64,000 bases of DNA, from assembly GCF_036323735.1 (NCBI RefSeq), contig NC_086040.1, positions 57,513,891 to 57,577,890 of the forward strand. Direction: 5' to 3'. This document shows positions 1-11,019 of this stretch, in pieces; the first letter of the stretch is position 1; every line of letters starts with the position of its first letter. The notes below the pieces were generated by a model. The model was given only the letters and a program-made list of their open reading frames with translations, did no database searches and was not told the origin of the DNA. A program made the position numbers and the translations under genes. This DNA comes from Rattus norvegicus (Eukaryota > Chordata > Mammalia > Rodentia > Muridae).

Positions 1-2962
1 TGTTCCAGATGCTTCCCTAGTTTTTCTTCTATTAGTTTGAGTGTGTCTGGTTTGATGTGGAGGTCCTTGATCCACTTGGACTTAAGCTTTGTACAGGGTG
101 ATAAGCATGGATCGATCTGCATTCTTCTACATGTTGCCCTCCAGTTGAACCAGCACCATTTGCTGAAAATGCTATCTTTTTTCCATTGGATGGTTTTGGT
201 TCCTTTGTCAAAAATCAAGTGACCATAGGTGTGTGGGTTCATTTCTGGGTCTTCAATTCTATTCCATTGGTCTATCTGTCTGTCTCTGTACCAATACCAT
301 GCAGTTTTTATAACTATTGCTCTGTAATACTGCTTGAGTTCAGGGATAGTGATTCCCCCTGAAGTCCTTTTATTGTTGAGGATAGCTTTAGCTATCCTGG
401 GTTTTTTGTTATTCCAGATGAATTTGCAAATTGTTCTGTCTAACTCTTTGAAGAATTGGTTGGTATTTTGATGGGGATTGCATTGAATCTGTAGATTGCT
501 TTTGGTAAAATGGCCATTTTTACTATATTAATCCTGCCAATCCATGAGCATGGGAGATCTTTCCATCTTCTGAGGTCTTCTTCAATTTCTTTCCTCAGTG
601 TCTTGAAGTTCTTATTGTACAGATCTTTTACTTGCTTGGTTAAAGTCACACCGAGGTACTTTATATTATTTGGGTCTATTATGAAGGGTGTCGTTTCCCT
701 AATTTCTTTCTCGGCTTGTTTCTCTTTTGTATAGAGGAAGGCAACTGATTTATTTGATTTAATTTTATACCCAGCCACTTTGCTGAAGTTGTTTATCAGC
801 TTTAGTAGTTCTCTGGTGGAACTTTTGGGATCACTTAAATATACTATCATGACATCTGCAAATAGTGATATTTTGACTTCTTCTTTTCCGATCTGTATCC
901 CCTTGATCTCCTTCTGTTGTCTGATTGCTCTGGCTAGAACTTCAAGAACTATATTGAATAAGTAGGGAGAGAGTGGGCAGCCTTGTCTAGTCCCTGATTT
1001 TAGTGGGATTGCTTCGAGTTTCTCTCCATTTAGTTTAATGTTAGCAACTGGTTTGCTGTATATGGCTTTTACTATGTTTAGGTATGGGCCTTGAATTCCT
1101 ATTTTTTCCAGGACTTTTATCATGAAGGGGTGTTGAATTTTGTCAAATGCTTTCTCAGCATCTAATGAAATGATCATGTGGTTTTGTTCTTTCAGATTGT
1201 TTATATGATGGATCACGTTGATGGTTTTCCGTATATTAAACCATCCCTGCATGCCTGGGATGAAGCCTACTTGATCACGGTGGATGATTGTTTTGATGTG
1301 CTCTTGAATTCGGTTTGCCAGAATTTTATTGAGTATTTTTGCGTCGATATTCATAAGGGAAATTGGTCTGAAGTTCTCTTTCTTTGTTGTGTCTTTGTGT
1401 GGTTTAGGTATAAGAGTAATTGTGGCTTCGTAGAAGGAATTCGGTAGGGCTCCATCTGTTTCAATTTTGTGGAATAGTTTGGATAATATTGGTATGAGGT
1501 CTTCTATGAAGGTTTGATAGAATTCTGCACTAAACCCGTCTGGACCTGGGCTCTTTTTGGTTGGAAGACCTTTAATGACTGCATCTATTTCCTTAGGAGT
1601 TATGGGGTTGTTTAACTGGTTTTTCTGTTCCTGATTTAACTTCGATACCTGGTATCTGTCTAGGAAATTGTCCATTTCCTGAAGATTTTCAAATTTTGTT
1701 GAATATAGGTTTTTATAGTAAGATCTGATGATTTTTTGAATTTCCTCTGAATCTGTAGTTATGTCTCCCTTTTCATTTCTAATTTTGTTAATTTGGACGC
1801 ACTCTCTGTGTCCTCTGGTTAGTCTGGCTAAGGGTTTATCTATCTTGTTGATTTTCTCAAAGAACCAACTTTTGCTTCTGTTGATTCTTTCTATGGTCCT
1901 TTTTGTTTCTACTTGGTTGATTTCAGCTCTGAGTTTGATTATTTCCTGCCTTCTACTCCTCCTGGGTGTATTTGCTTCTTTTTGTTCTAGAGCTTTTAGG
2001 TGTGCTGTCAAGCTGCTGACATATGCTCTTTCCTGTTTCTTTCTGCAGGCACTCAGCGCTATGAGTTTTCCTCTTAGCACAGCTTTCATTGTGTCCCATA
2101 AGTTTGGGTATGTTGTATCTTCATTTTCATTAAATTCTAAAAAGTTTTTAATTTCTTTCTTTATTTCTTCCTTGACCAGGTTATCATTGAGTAGAGCATT
2201 GTTCAATTTCCACGTATATGTGGGCATTCTTCCCTTATTGTTATTGAAGACCAGTTTTAGGCCGTGGTGGTCCGATAGCATGCATGGGATTATCTCTATC
2301 TTTCTGTACCTGTTGAGGCCCGTTTTTTGACCAATTATATGGTCAATTTTGGAGAAAGTACCATGAGGAGCTGAGAAGAAGGTATATCCTTTTGCTTTAG
2401 GATAGAATGTTCTATAAATATCCGTTAAGTCCATTTGGCTCATGACTTCTCTTAGTCTGTCGACATCACTGTTTAATTTCTGTTTCCATGATCTGTCCAT
2501 TGATGAGAGTGGGGTGTTGAAGTCTCCCACTATTATTGTGTGAGGTGCAATGTGTGTTTTGAGCTTTAGTAAGGTTTCTTTTACGTATGTAGGTGCCCTT
2601 TTATTTGGGGCATAGATATTTAGGATTGAGAGTTCATCTTGGTGGATTTTTCCTTTGATGAATATGAAGTGTCTGTCCTTATCTTTTTTGATGACTTTTA
2701 GTTGGAAATTGATTTTATTTGATATTAGAATGGCTACTCCAGCTTGCTTCTTCTGACCATTTGCTTGGAAAGTTGTTTTCCAGCCTTTCACTCTGAGGTA
2801 GTATCTGTCTTTGTCTCTGAGGTGTGTTTCCTGTAGGTAGCAGAATGCAGGGTCCTCATTGCGTATCCAGTTTGTTAATCTATGTCTTTTTATTGGGGAG
2901 TTGAGGCCATTGATATTGAGAGATATTAAGGAATAGTGATTATTGCTTCCCTTTATATTCAT
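1..2962 (-). pseudogene. L1 ORF2 (endonuclease-reverse transcriptase), copy 1
   Basis: ORF2p nicks DNA and copies L1 RNA at the nick. The frame is open for 840 codons from ATG 2962 to 440. The N-terminal endonuclease keeps its expected residues: Asn in SLNING, Glu in LQETHL, the GDFNTP motif, Asp in SKIDHII and the SDHHG motif. The reverse transcriptase blocks are recognisable (KKSPGPDG, SLDAEKAF, SGTRQGCPLSP). Two defects are visible. First, the catalytic FADD motif reads FADV: codon 704, at 851-853, is Val instead of the second Asp. Second, one base is missing near 458-462 compared with copies 2 and 3, which shifts the frame and ends it at 440. Homology continues out of frame to base 1. The enzyme is therefore predicted to be inactive for reverse transcription. 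The C-terminal Cys-rich part lies outside the window. Confidence 0.93.
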
Positions 2963-3021
2963 ATTTGGATGTGAGGTTATGTTTGTGTGCTTTCATTCTC
3001 TTTGTTTTGTTGCCAAGACGA

Positions 3022-4095
3022 TTAGTTTCTTGCTTCTTCTAGGGTATAGCTTGCCTCCTTATGTTGGGCTTTACCATTTATTATCCTTTGTAGTGCTGGA
3101 TTTGTAGAAAGATATTGTGTAAATTTGGTTTTGTCATGGAATATCTTGGTTTCTCCATCAATGTTAATTGAGAGTTTTGCTGGATACAGTAACCTGGGCT
3201 GGTATTTGTGTTCTCTTAGGGTCTGTATGACATCAGTCCAGGATCTTCTGGCCTTCATAGTTTCTGGCGAGAAGTCTGGTGTGATTCTGATAGGTCTCCC
3301 TTTATATGTTACTTGACCTTTTTCCCTTACTGCTTTTAATATTCTTTCTTTATTTTGTGCGTTTGGTGTTTTGACAATTATGTGACGGGAGGTGTTTCTT
3401 TTCTGGTCCAATCTATTTGGAGTTCTGTAGGCTTCTTGTATGTCTATGGGTATCTCTTTTTTTAGGTTAGGGAAGTTTTCTTCTATGATTTTGTTGAAGA
3501 TATTTACTGGTCCTTTGAGCTGGGAGTCTTCACTCTCTTCTATACCTATTATCCTTAGGTTTGATCTTCTCATTGAGTCCTGGATTTCCTGTATGTTTTG
3601 GACCAGTAGCTTTTTCCGCTTTACATTATCTTTGACAGTTGAGTCAATGATTTCTATGGAATCTTCTGCTCCTGAGATTCTCTCTTCCATCTCTTGTATT
3701 CTGTTGGTGAGGCTTGTATCTACAGCTCCTTGTCTCTTCTTTTGGTTTTCTATATCCAGGGTTGTTTCCATGTGTTCTTTCTTGATTGCTTCTATTTCCA
3801 TTTTTAATTCCTTCAACTGTTTGATTGTGTTTTCCTGGAATTCTTTCAGGGATTTTTGCGATTCCTCTCTGTAGGCTTTTACTTGTTTATTAATGTTTTC
3901 CTGTGCTTCCCTAAGTGTGTTCATGTCTTTCTTGAAGTCCTCCAGCATCATGATCAAATATGATTTTGTAACTAGATCTTGCTTTTCTGGTGTGTTTGGA
4001 TATTCCATGTTTGTTTTGGTGGGAGAATTGGGCTCCGATGATGGCATGTAGTCTTGGTTTCTGTTGCTTGGGTTCCTGCGCTTGCCTCTCGCCAT
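3022..4095 (-). CDS. L1 ORF1 protein, intact, copy 1
   Basis: An uninterrupted 357-codon frame encoding the L1 nucleic-acid chaperone, which trimerises, coats L1 RNA in the cytoplasm and assists target-primed reverse transcription. Visible parts are a polar N terminus beginning MARGKRRNPSNRN; a Lys/Glu-rich coiled coil at about residues 50-150 containing KEFQENTIKQLKELK; an RRM-like middle at about 155-255 with NLRIIGIEE and RHIIVKTPN; and a basic C-terminal domain with RITPDFSPE and KARRSW. The length equals the usual rodent ORF1p length. The start is chosen because copy 3 begins with the same residues. ORF2 follows after 59 nt. Transcription would depend on the 5' UTR to the right. It is intact in sequence; expression is unknown. 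Confidence 0.93.
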   Translation of the reverse strand: MARGKRRNPSNRNQDYMPSSEPNSPTKTNMEYPNTPEKQDLVTKSYLIMMLEDFKKDMNTLREAQENINKQVKAYREESQKSLKEFQENTIKQLKELKMEIEAIKKEHMETTLDIENQKKRQGAVDTSLTNRIQEMEERISGAEDSIEIIDSTVKDNVKRKKLLVQNIQEIQDSMRRSNLRIIGIEESEDSQLKGPVNIFNKIIEENFPNLKKEIPIDIQEAYRTPNRLDQKRNTSRHIIVKTPNAQNKERILKAVREKGQVTYKGRPIRITPDFSPETMKARRSWTDVIQTLREHKYQPRLLYPAKLSINIDGETKIFHDKTKFTQYLSTNPALQRIINGKAQHKEASYTLEEARN

Positions 4096-4795
4096 CAGAT
4101 TATCTCTAGTGTTACTTTGTTCTGCTATTTCTGACAGTGGCTAGACTGTCCTATAAGCCTGTGTGACAGGAGTGCTGTAGACCTGTTTTCCTCTCTTTCA
4201 GTCAGTTATGGGGACAGAGTGTTCTGCTTTCTGGCGTGTAGTTTTTCCTCTCTACAGGTCTTCAGCTGTTCCTGTGTGCCTGTGTCTTGAGTTCACCAGG
4301 CAGCTTTCTTGTAGCAGAAAATTTGGTCTTACCTGTGGTCCCGAGGCTCAGGTTCGCTCGTGGGGTGCTGCCCACGGGCTCTCTGCAGCGGCAGCAACCA
4401 GGAAGACCTGTGCCGCCCCTTCCGGGAACTTCAGTGCACCAGGGTTCCAGATGGTCTTTGGCTTTTTCCTCTGGCGTCCGAGATGTGTGTGCAGGGAGCA
4501 GTCACTTCTGGTTTCCCAGGCTTGTCTGCCTCTCTGAAGGTTTAGCTCTCCCTCCCACGGGATTTGGGTGCAGAGAACTGTTTATCCGGTCTGTTTCTTT
4601 CAGGTTCCGGCGGTGTCTCAGGCACGGGGGTCCTGCCGCTCCTGGGCCCTTCCCCACGGGAGCCCAGAGGCCTTATACTGTTTCCTCTTGGGCCAGGGAT
4701 GTGGGCAGGGGTGAGAAGAGTTGGTGGTCTCTTCTGCTCTGCAGCCTCAGGAGTGCCCACCTGACCAGGCGGTTGGGTCTCTCTCTCACCCGACA
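4096..4795 (-). promoter_or_regulatory. L1 5' UTR with internal promoter, copy 1
   Basis: About 700 bp of GC-rich, CpG-containing sequence upstream of ORF1, matching the 5' UTRs of copies 2 and 3. In rodents this region carries the internal RNA polymerase II promoter of L1. Short open frames on both strands here are composition effects. No tandem monomers of the mouse type are visible. No individual binding site is called. Confidence 0.75.
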
Positions 4796-4925
4796 CAATT
4801 ATTCTTGTTGCTACTTCATAGTTGTAATTTTCCTACTGTTATGAATCGTAGTCGGGATTCATTTTGGAGACTGAAGTTTGTCAAAGGGATCGTGACCCAC
4901 ACACAGGTTGTGAACCGCAGCTGTA
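4796..4925 (-). mobile_element. hAT-Charlie DNA transposon fragment (RCHARR1-like)
   Basis: The stretch contains the run 'gttgctacttcat' followed by 'actgttatgaatcgta', and ends at 4906-4921 with a degraded terminal repeat whose reverse complement resembles the hAT-Charlie end CAGTGGTTCTCAACCTG. This arrangement matches a common rodent non-autonomous Charlie element from memory. The left part is interrupted by L1 copy 1. Confidence 0.6.
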
Positions 4926-6757
4926 ACCGGTTGCTGGCAAGATATATTTGAAGGACAAACTGGGGAAGACAACCACCAGCCCTGGGTCTTAAGGCCATCG
5001 TTTTTTGGACCTAGCTCACCTCTTCACCTCCTTAAATATGGAGTCATGGGAGGAGAGTTTGTCACTTTGAATAAAACAAACCTTAACAGAGACACAGGAT
5101 GGATCGTTGTTGCTACGATGTTGTAATTTCCTTCCCCCAAACACCACATTTTAAACATAATCGAAAGCCAAGAAAATAGGCATAAAGAACTGTCTGTGTG
5201 AGGGACTGCCCACAATTCATTTCCTTCACCTGGGCCTCAACTTTAGAAGACTGCAAGCATTAGCCATTTGAGAAATCCACTTCCCGTTCATGTTTTGTTG
5301 AAGAAAAAAAAATCAAGCTAAATAGAACAATAGAGATGGAGTGTACAGGATGGGTTGGGGGTTTAGAGCTCTTAAGGAAAGCTCACACAAAGTGAGGTAT
5401 GTCAACACACCTCAGCTGACTCAGAAGCAAACAGGTGTGGATCATAGGAAGCCTTGGGCATGAACAACAGGGATGAAGGTGTCTTTTCAAGGCAGCGAGA
5501 CAGAGCAGAGCACCCTTCCTTGGTCTAGTTGAAGTGAGGAAGCTTCTCCACCTAAGTCATCGCACACTGAGCCGTCTCGTGAAGTTCTGGTCCCGTCACT
5601 CTCTAGTGCCTGAGGTTGAAATGCAGCTGTCCCCCCCCAACCCCCATAGGAACAAGCACTTATTCCAAGGAGAGGTGCTTGGAGACTCCATTTATTTGAA
5701 GCCATCTTCTCTGAAGGGCAGGTCTCCAATTCCTTAGCAAGAAAGGCATCATATCTTCAACCTTGTCATCTTTCCAAATCTGCCATCTCTGTGAAGCCCC
5801 ATCTAGAAGGTCTTGGCCAAGGCTTCTGGCTTCCTGAACTGATGTCTCCAACAGGTTTCCTAAAGTATCAGCTTAGCAGTTTTCGACGGATTACCTGTGC
5901 CTTATCTAGAGTGGAAACAGGGAATGAATTCTGGCTTATCTGAATCCCTGAAGGTAGTAGGTGCTTATAGAGAGCAGGTGAAGGAATTATAGACATGAAA
6001 GTGCTAATCCATTGTTCAGGTGCGAACTTCTCTAATTTTTTATACATTTTTAATCATTTAATAAAGTAAGTCAGTATCCCAGACAGGGTGAGTGTCTGGC
6101 TTATGCACCAGCCTCTCTTTTCATCCTAACTCCTGGCTGGTCAGGCTGTGATATCCATTGGAAGTAGAGTCAGTGCAGATGTAAATGGTTATAATGAAGG
6201 CCACCCTGGAGTGTGCTGGGCCTCTAATCCAATATGATCATCGACCCTATCAGAATAAAAGCGTTATTTGGCTGAATGGCAGGCAAGATGGATGGGATCC
6301 GATGTCAGGCTGTGGTTGACTGGGAGCTGGTTTTATTTCCCAACCAGGAGTTTGGGCTTTAGCCTGAGGTTCTAGTAAGTACTGGAGAATTTTTATCAGG
6401 GATTTCCCTTCAGGGATCCCTCAGGATGATCCCCTGGTGATATACAGAGGAGGACCTAGAGGAGGCTGCAAGGGCTGTCAGCTCAGGCAACACAGAAAGC
6501 TGTTGGCTTCGCAGGAGGCACATGCTGCAGAGTGCAGGCCAGCAGAGACAGTGACTGAGCATTTAGTGCAATGTCCCTCTTTGCATCAGAGCACACCCCC
6601 CACGCTATCTTTCTGCCATGCCGCTATTACATGTTCAACAGACCGTCAAAACCCAGTCTGACTGAAGGGACACCATTGCACTAAGAAATGAAAACTGCAT
6701 AGTATAAGACACAATTGGTGGTAAGATGTTTCACAAATGATGGGAAACGGAAATAAT
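4926..6757. other. Unassigned intergenic sequence
   Basis: No open frame with a recognisable product, no clear SINE or L1 and no long simple repeat. Open frames here are at most about 80 codons and show no conserved motif. Short homopolymers occur at 5308-5317 (A) and 5631-5646 (C-rich). Divergent ancient repeats could be present below what can be seen by eye. Confidence 0.5.
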
Positions 6758-6890
6758 CTCAGTTAAGATGGATTGCATTCCTCTCAGAGGACCCGGGTTC
6801 AGTTCTCAGCATCAATATCAGATGGTCCACAACTCTAGGGAGTCTGATGCCCTCTTCTGACCTCCGTGGGTCACTGCACATGGGTGCACA
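6758..6890 (+). mobile_element. B3 SINE (B2 superfamily), diverged
   Basis: Contains the B3 landmarks 'cagaggacccgggttcag', a degenerate 'ctcacaaccgtctg'-like block, 'gatgccctcttctgacctc' and a final 'gtgcaca'. The tail runs into a (TACA)n tract, as is common for B3 and B2 copies. Many substitutions suggest an old insertion. Confidence 0.7.
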
Positions 6891-7012
6891 TACATACATA
6901 CATACATACATACATACATACATACATACAAACATATGTACTACATATATACACATATATTACACACAAACATACTATACACATACTACATACATACGAC
7001 ATATATATTATG
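6886..7012. repeat. (TACA)n microsatellite and TA-rich tail
   Basis: Near-perfect tetranucleotide run at 6888-6930, followed by imperfect TA/CA-rich sequence to about 7012. It lies at the 3' end of the B3 SINE and probably grew from its tail. Confidence 0.9.
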
Positions 7013-7514
7013 TCAGTGAATTACTTAGTGATCTGCTATCCTTGGTCAGTGGATTACTCATGCCCTCAGGAACCCTCAGAGGAAGTGGAACTGTCCATTT
7101 CTTATTCTCTGTCATTTCCCTTCTGGGGTCTAGGGCTCTCTTATTGACTGAAGCCTTTATATGATCTTTGAGTTTCTGCAGCATTTCTGTAACACGAGCA
7201 TCAGGTTTTTTGAATCTCTGGTCTTCATAGGGTTTTGAGCATCTGAACTTGTGCCGAGTCTGTCTAAGTAGTCCTGGAGGTGGAAAGTCGCTCGGGTCTC
7301 TGCTGTTCAAGTGCTTCCCCCGTTGGGGTAGGATGTTATAATCCGGTTGGGGGACACTGAAGACGGTCTCAGGTGGCAGAGGCTGCGAACCCTTCAAGTG
7401 CTTCCCCCATTGGAGTCCGGTGTTATAATCCGCTTGGGGACACTGAATGGGCTTCCAGGCTGTGGAGGCTGGGAATCCTTCCACTGATTCCCCTGTTGCA
7501 CTCCGGGGTAACAA
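7008..7514 (-). CDS. Hypothetical 168-codon frame over 87-bp repeats
   Basis: An open frame from 7514 to 7008 that I do not recognise. Its N-terminal half spans the ~87-bp repeats (29 codons each) and so has a repeated peptide pattern: a Pro-Gln-x-Asp-Tyr-Asn core, then Gly-Lys-His-Leu. The C-terminal half is basic (FRCSKPYEDQRFKKPD, then TEMLQKLKDHIK) with a short helix-like stretch. There is no signal peptide, membrane segment or known domain. A repeat length divisible by three would keep a frame open by chance, so this may not be a gene. Alternatively it could be an exon remnant of a lineage-specific gene. Confidence 0.15.
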   Translation of the reverse strand: MLPRSATGESVEGFPASTAWKPIQCPQADYNTGLQWGKHLKGSQPLPPETVFSVPQPDYNILPQRGKHLNSRDPSDFPPPGLLRQTRHKFRCSKPYEDQRFKKPDARVTEMLQKLKDHIKASVNKRALDPRREMTENKKWTVPLPLRVPEGMSNPLTKDSRSLSNSLT

Positions 7515-7565
7515 TCATCTCGGGGGACTCTGAAGGGGATCCCAGGCCATGGAGGCTGGGAAATC
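7306..7565. repeat. Three degenerate ~87-bp tandem repeats
   Basis: Units start at 7306 (ttcaagtgcttcccc), 7393 (ttcaagtgcttcccc) and 7479 (ttccactgattcccc), giving periods of 87 and 86 bp. Each contains a 'gttataatcc'-like core, a 'gggggacactgaa'-like block and an 'aggctgggaa'-like end. Units 2 and 3 resemble each other more in their second halves. GC content is clearly above that of the flanks. Confidence 0.8.
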
Positions 7566-7803
7566 GCTGGTGCATTGTCAGAGGGTAAACTCCGGGATGA
7601 GGCTCTCTGTCCTCTCTAAACACTACCCCGTGAAGGGTCAGTGAAAGTACTCGGCAGTGGTGAGTCATGGTGAGCATCAGTCCAGCTGTATCCTTTGAGT
7701 ATCTCTCTCTCCCGAGAACTGTGGACAAGTACGGAAGGCAAAGTAGGGAAATCTCGAGTGACCATTGATCTCAGGAAACAGCCAAAGCTCGAGAGGGGCT
7801 GTC

Positions 7804-8369
7804 CTCGAGTTTGCACGGGGCAGTTGCGAGGTCTGAATGGGGCAGTCACGAGGTCTGCATGGGGCAGTCTCGAGGTCTGCACGGGGCAGTCGCCAGGTCT
7901 GCAAGGGGCAGTCGCCAGGTCTGCACCGGGCAGTTGCGAGGTCTGCACAGGGCAGTCGCGAGGTCTGCATGGGGTAGTCTCGAGGTCTGCACGTGGCAGT
8001 TGCGAGGTCTGCACGGGGCAGTCGCCAGGTCTGCACGGGGCAGTCTCGTGGTCTGCACGGGGCAGTCTCGAGGTCTGAACGGGGCAGTCACCAGGTCTGA
8101 ACGGGGCAGTCTCGGGGTCTGCACGGGGCAGTCACGAGGTCTCCACGGGGCAGTCAAGAGGTCTGCACGGGGCAGTCGCGAGGTCTGAATGGGGCAGTCT
8201 CGAGGTCTGCACGGGGCAGTCGCGAGGTCTGAATGGGGCAGTTGCGAGGTCTGCACGGGATTGTCGCCAGGTCTGCACGGGGCAGTCGCGAGGTGTGCAC
8301 GGGGCAGTTGCGAGATCTGCATGGGGCAGTCTAGAGGTCTGCACGGGGCAGTTGCGAGGTCTGCACGGC
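7804..8369. repeat. 22-bp GC-rich minisatellite, about 26 copies
   Basis: Consensus is close to 'gaggtctgcacggggcagtc' plus two variable bases (gc, tc, ac or tg). Copies are head to tail with no spacers. Variation is concentrated at the last two bases and at the 'cac/aat/cat' position. Because 22 is not divisible by three and few units contain stops, long open frames appear on both strands; these are artefacts of the repeat. Confidence 0.95.
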
Positions 8370-9309
8370 CCAGCAAGGAGCTGCCTCACTTGTCAGTTCT
8401 GCTTGTAGTAGCGGGGCGATCATCCAACCTTTCTCAATGGGGAGGAACCATGTCGACTCCCTTCCTTTGAGTCTGGAGTGCTACCTGTTTTGTGCACACT
8501 GTCAGGGGTCGTGACCAGTGACTCCTGAAGGAGCAATATGAATGGAAAGGGCAAAGGGTGCTTCGGAGATTGTGCGTCAAGCGCCTGTTACAGCAGCTTT
8601 GGTGCAGTGATGTGTCTTGGAACCTCATAAGCGAGTGGGAAAGGCTGATCCAGACCCTTGCTCCTCAGAGACTGCAAGGACTAGACAATCACTGGTGGAC
8701 TGTGTTAGGGAATGAATATGTGATAGGATTTGAATAGAGCATAGAATGCATGGGATTGATATTAGAATTCCATGTGACTTCCAGGTGTTACTGTGACGCT
8801 TCTGCCTTGATGTCTCACTCCCTATTTTTTTATGTCATAAAGCTCTTAATATTCTTTCCGTGATGATATTTTTGAAATATTGTATATGCTACAAAATGGA
8901 AAGTAATTTCTCTAGTCACATATATTGAAATTCTCAGTTTCTCTTGACATCGTATGCAGTTGCCTGGCCAGAGGTCCTGGGATGCTTTCAATACTGGTAA
9001 GTTGATTGAACACAACTGTTTGTGTTACATGCTTTGCTTGTAAATAATTCTTTTAGTGACCCCCAATTAGATTGTACAAATGCCTCCTGCCTTTTACAGA
9101 CATATCTACAATCACCTTTGCTTGGAGAAAGGAGTTAAGTGTTATGCCTTCTTTGAATGAATAGGAAGATCTAAGGCTACACTCCTCAGAGAAAGAAGAA
9201 ATAATGAACTGTAGGAAGAAATACGCATCTAGGCAAAAATAAATGTTCCAAGCTAACCTGTGCAGTAAAATAATGTATGGAAAATACCACTCCTTTATTA
9301 TTAGTATCA
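8370..9309. other. Unassigned sequence, no gene seen
   Basis: No frame longer than 85 codons, and none with a recognisable motif. Composition returns to AT-rich after the minisatellite. No SINE or L1 could be recognised. Confidence 0.5.
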
Positions 9310-11019
9310 TTAACCATTGTATTTATTTTCATTGGAAATATTAACCCTATTCCAGTCCCCGTTAATAAACCCCACCACCTCATACTCTTCCTCTTTGTCG
9401 ATAAGAGGGTGACTCCCCAACTCTCCCACTCATTCTTGCCTCACCCCTCTAGAATCACTCTTCTCTGAATCGCTCCTCTCTGGGACATCAAGCATCCAAA
9501 GGACCAAGTGCTTCCCCTTCCACTGATGTGAGATGGGGCAGTCCTTAGCGACACACGTAGGGTACCAAACCATGTATATTCTATGGTTAGTGGTTAGGAC
9601 CATGGGAGCCCTGAGGGGTCTGGTTAATTGATATCTTTGTTCTACCTCTAATTACAATCCAATTCAGCTCCCTCAGCCCTTCCCCTACATCCTCCACTGG
9701 GATCCCTAGGCTCATTTCAATGGTTGGCTGTGAATATCTGAATCTGTATCAGTCAGGTGCTGGCAGAGCCTCTCAGAGGACAGCCACATCAGACTCCTGT
9801 TTGCAAGCACATCTCAGCATCAGCAACAGTGTCCGGTTTGTTGTCTGCAGATCTCCTGATGGCCTTTCCTTCAGCCTCTGCTCCATATTTACCCTGCATT
9901 TCAATAGACATGGATAACTCTGATTTAATAAGAGATGGGTGAGTGGTCCCATCCTTACACTGTGGTCATGTCTATCTACTGCAGGTGGTGTCTTCAGGTT
10001 CAATTTCACTGTTGTTGTGTATGTTGGCTAATGTCATCACTCTTGGGTCCAGGGAACCTGTCCCATCCCGAGTATCTGGGACATTCTAGAGATTACCCCC
10101 TTACCAGTGAGTGCATGCTCTGTTCCTTTATTTGTGTTTGTGTTACTTCACTCAGGATGATATTTTCTAGTTTCATCCATTTGCCTATGAATTTCATGAA
10201 GTCATTCCTTTTAATGGCTGAGTACCACACCATTGTGTAAATGTACCACATTATATGAATCTGTGTCTCTTTTGAGGGACATCTGGGTTCTTTCCAGCTT
10301 CTGTCTGTTATAAATAAGGCTGCTATGAACATATTGGAGCATGTGTCCTTGTTGTAGGTTGGAGCAAGTTCTTGGTATATTCCATCGAATGGTACAGCTG
10401 GGTCCTCAGGTAGTAAATACTATGTTCAGTTATCTGAGGAACCTCCAGCCTGGTTTGCAGAGTTGTTTTAAGAGCTTGCAATTTCAACAGTGACAGAGTG
10501 TTCCTTTCTCTCCACACCCTTGCCAGAGTCTGTTGTCCCCTGACTTTTTATCTTAGCCATTCTGACGGGTATGAGGTAGGATCTCAGGATTGTTTTGATT
10601 TGCTTTTCCCTTATGACTAAGGATGTTGAACATTTCTTTAGGTGCTTCTCAGCCACTCAGTATTCATCAGCTGAGAATGTTTGTTTAGAACTGTAGCCCA
10701 CTGTTAAATAGTGTTATTTGAATCTCTGGGGATAGCTTATGGAGTTTTTTGTATATATTGCATATTAGCGCTCCATCGGATATAGGATTGGTAAAGATCT
10801 TTTCCCAATGTGTTAGTTGCTGTATGGAAGTAATGACAGTGTCCCTTGTCTTACAGAAACTTTGAAATTGTGTGAAGTTTTATTTTTCAATTTTTGATCT
10901 TAGAACAAAAGCCTTTGGTGTTCTATTCAGGAAATTTTCCCGAGTACCAATGTGTTCAAGGCTTTTCCCTGCTTTTTCATCAGTTAGTTTCAGTGTATCT
11001 GGTTTTATTTGGAGGTCTT

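Larger units (their letters stand above)
1..4795 (-). mobile_element. LINE-1 copy 1, 3' end outside window
   Basis: A minus-strand L1 read from its 5' end near 4795 towards its 3' end, which lies left of base 1. The order is a GC-rich 5' UTR, ORF1 (4095-3022), a 59-nt gap, then ORF2 from 2962. The 5' boundary is placed by comparison with copy 2 in this window, whose first bases are fixed by a target-site duplication; the shared head ends here near 4795. It adjoins a hAT-Charlie remnant, so it probably inserted into that element. ORF1 is intact and ORF2 carries only a few defects, which marks a fairly young insertion. Confidence 0.95.

Noticed and set aside
510..3874. Plus-strand frames across L1 copy 1, e.g. 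189 codons at 1761-2330
   Set aside because: They are antisense shadows of ORF1 and ORF2; the same shadows recur opposite copies 2 and 3.
4208..4844. Frames of 60-185 codons in the L1 5' UTR of copy 1 (similar ones in copies 2 and 3)
   Set aside because: They arise from GC-rich 5' UTR on the wrong strand or are not conserved in frame between copies.
7804..8369. Regular short repeats that might suggest a CRISPR array
   Set aside because: There are no spacers; units are contiguous and the host is a mammal.
7616..8389. Long overlapping open frames on both strands (up to 176 codons)
   Set aside because: They follow the 22-bp minisatellite in several frames on both strands; few units contain a stop, so the openness is a by-product of the repeat.
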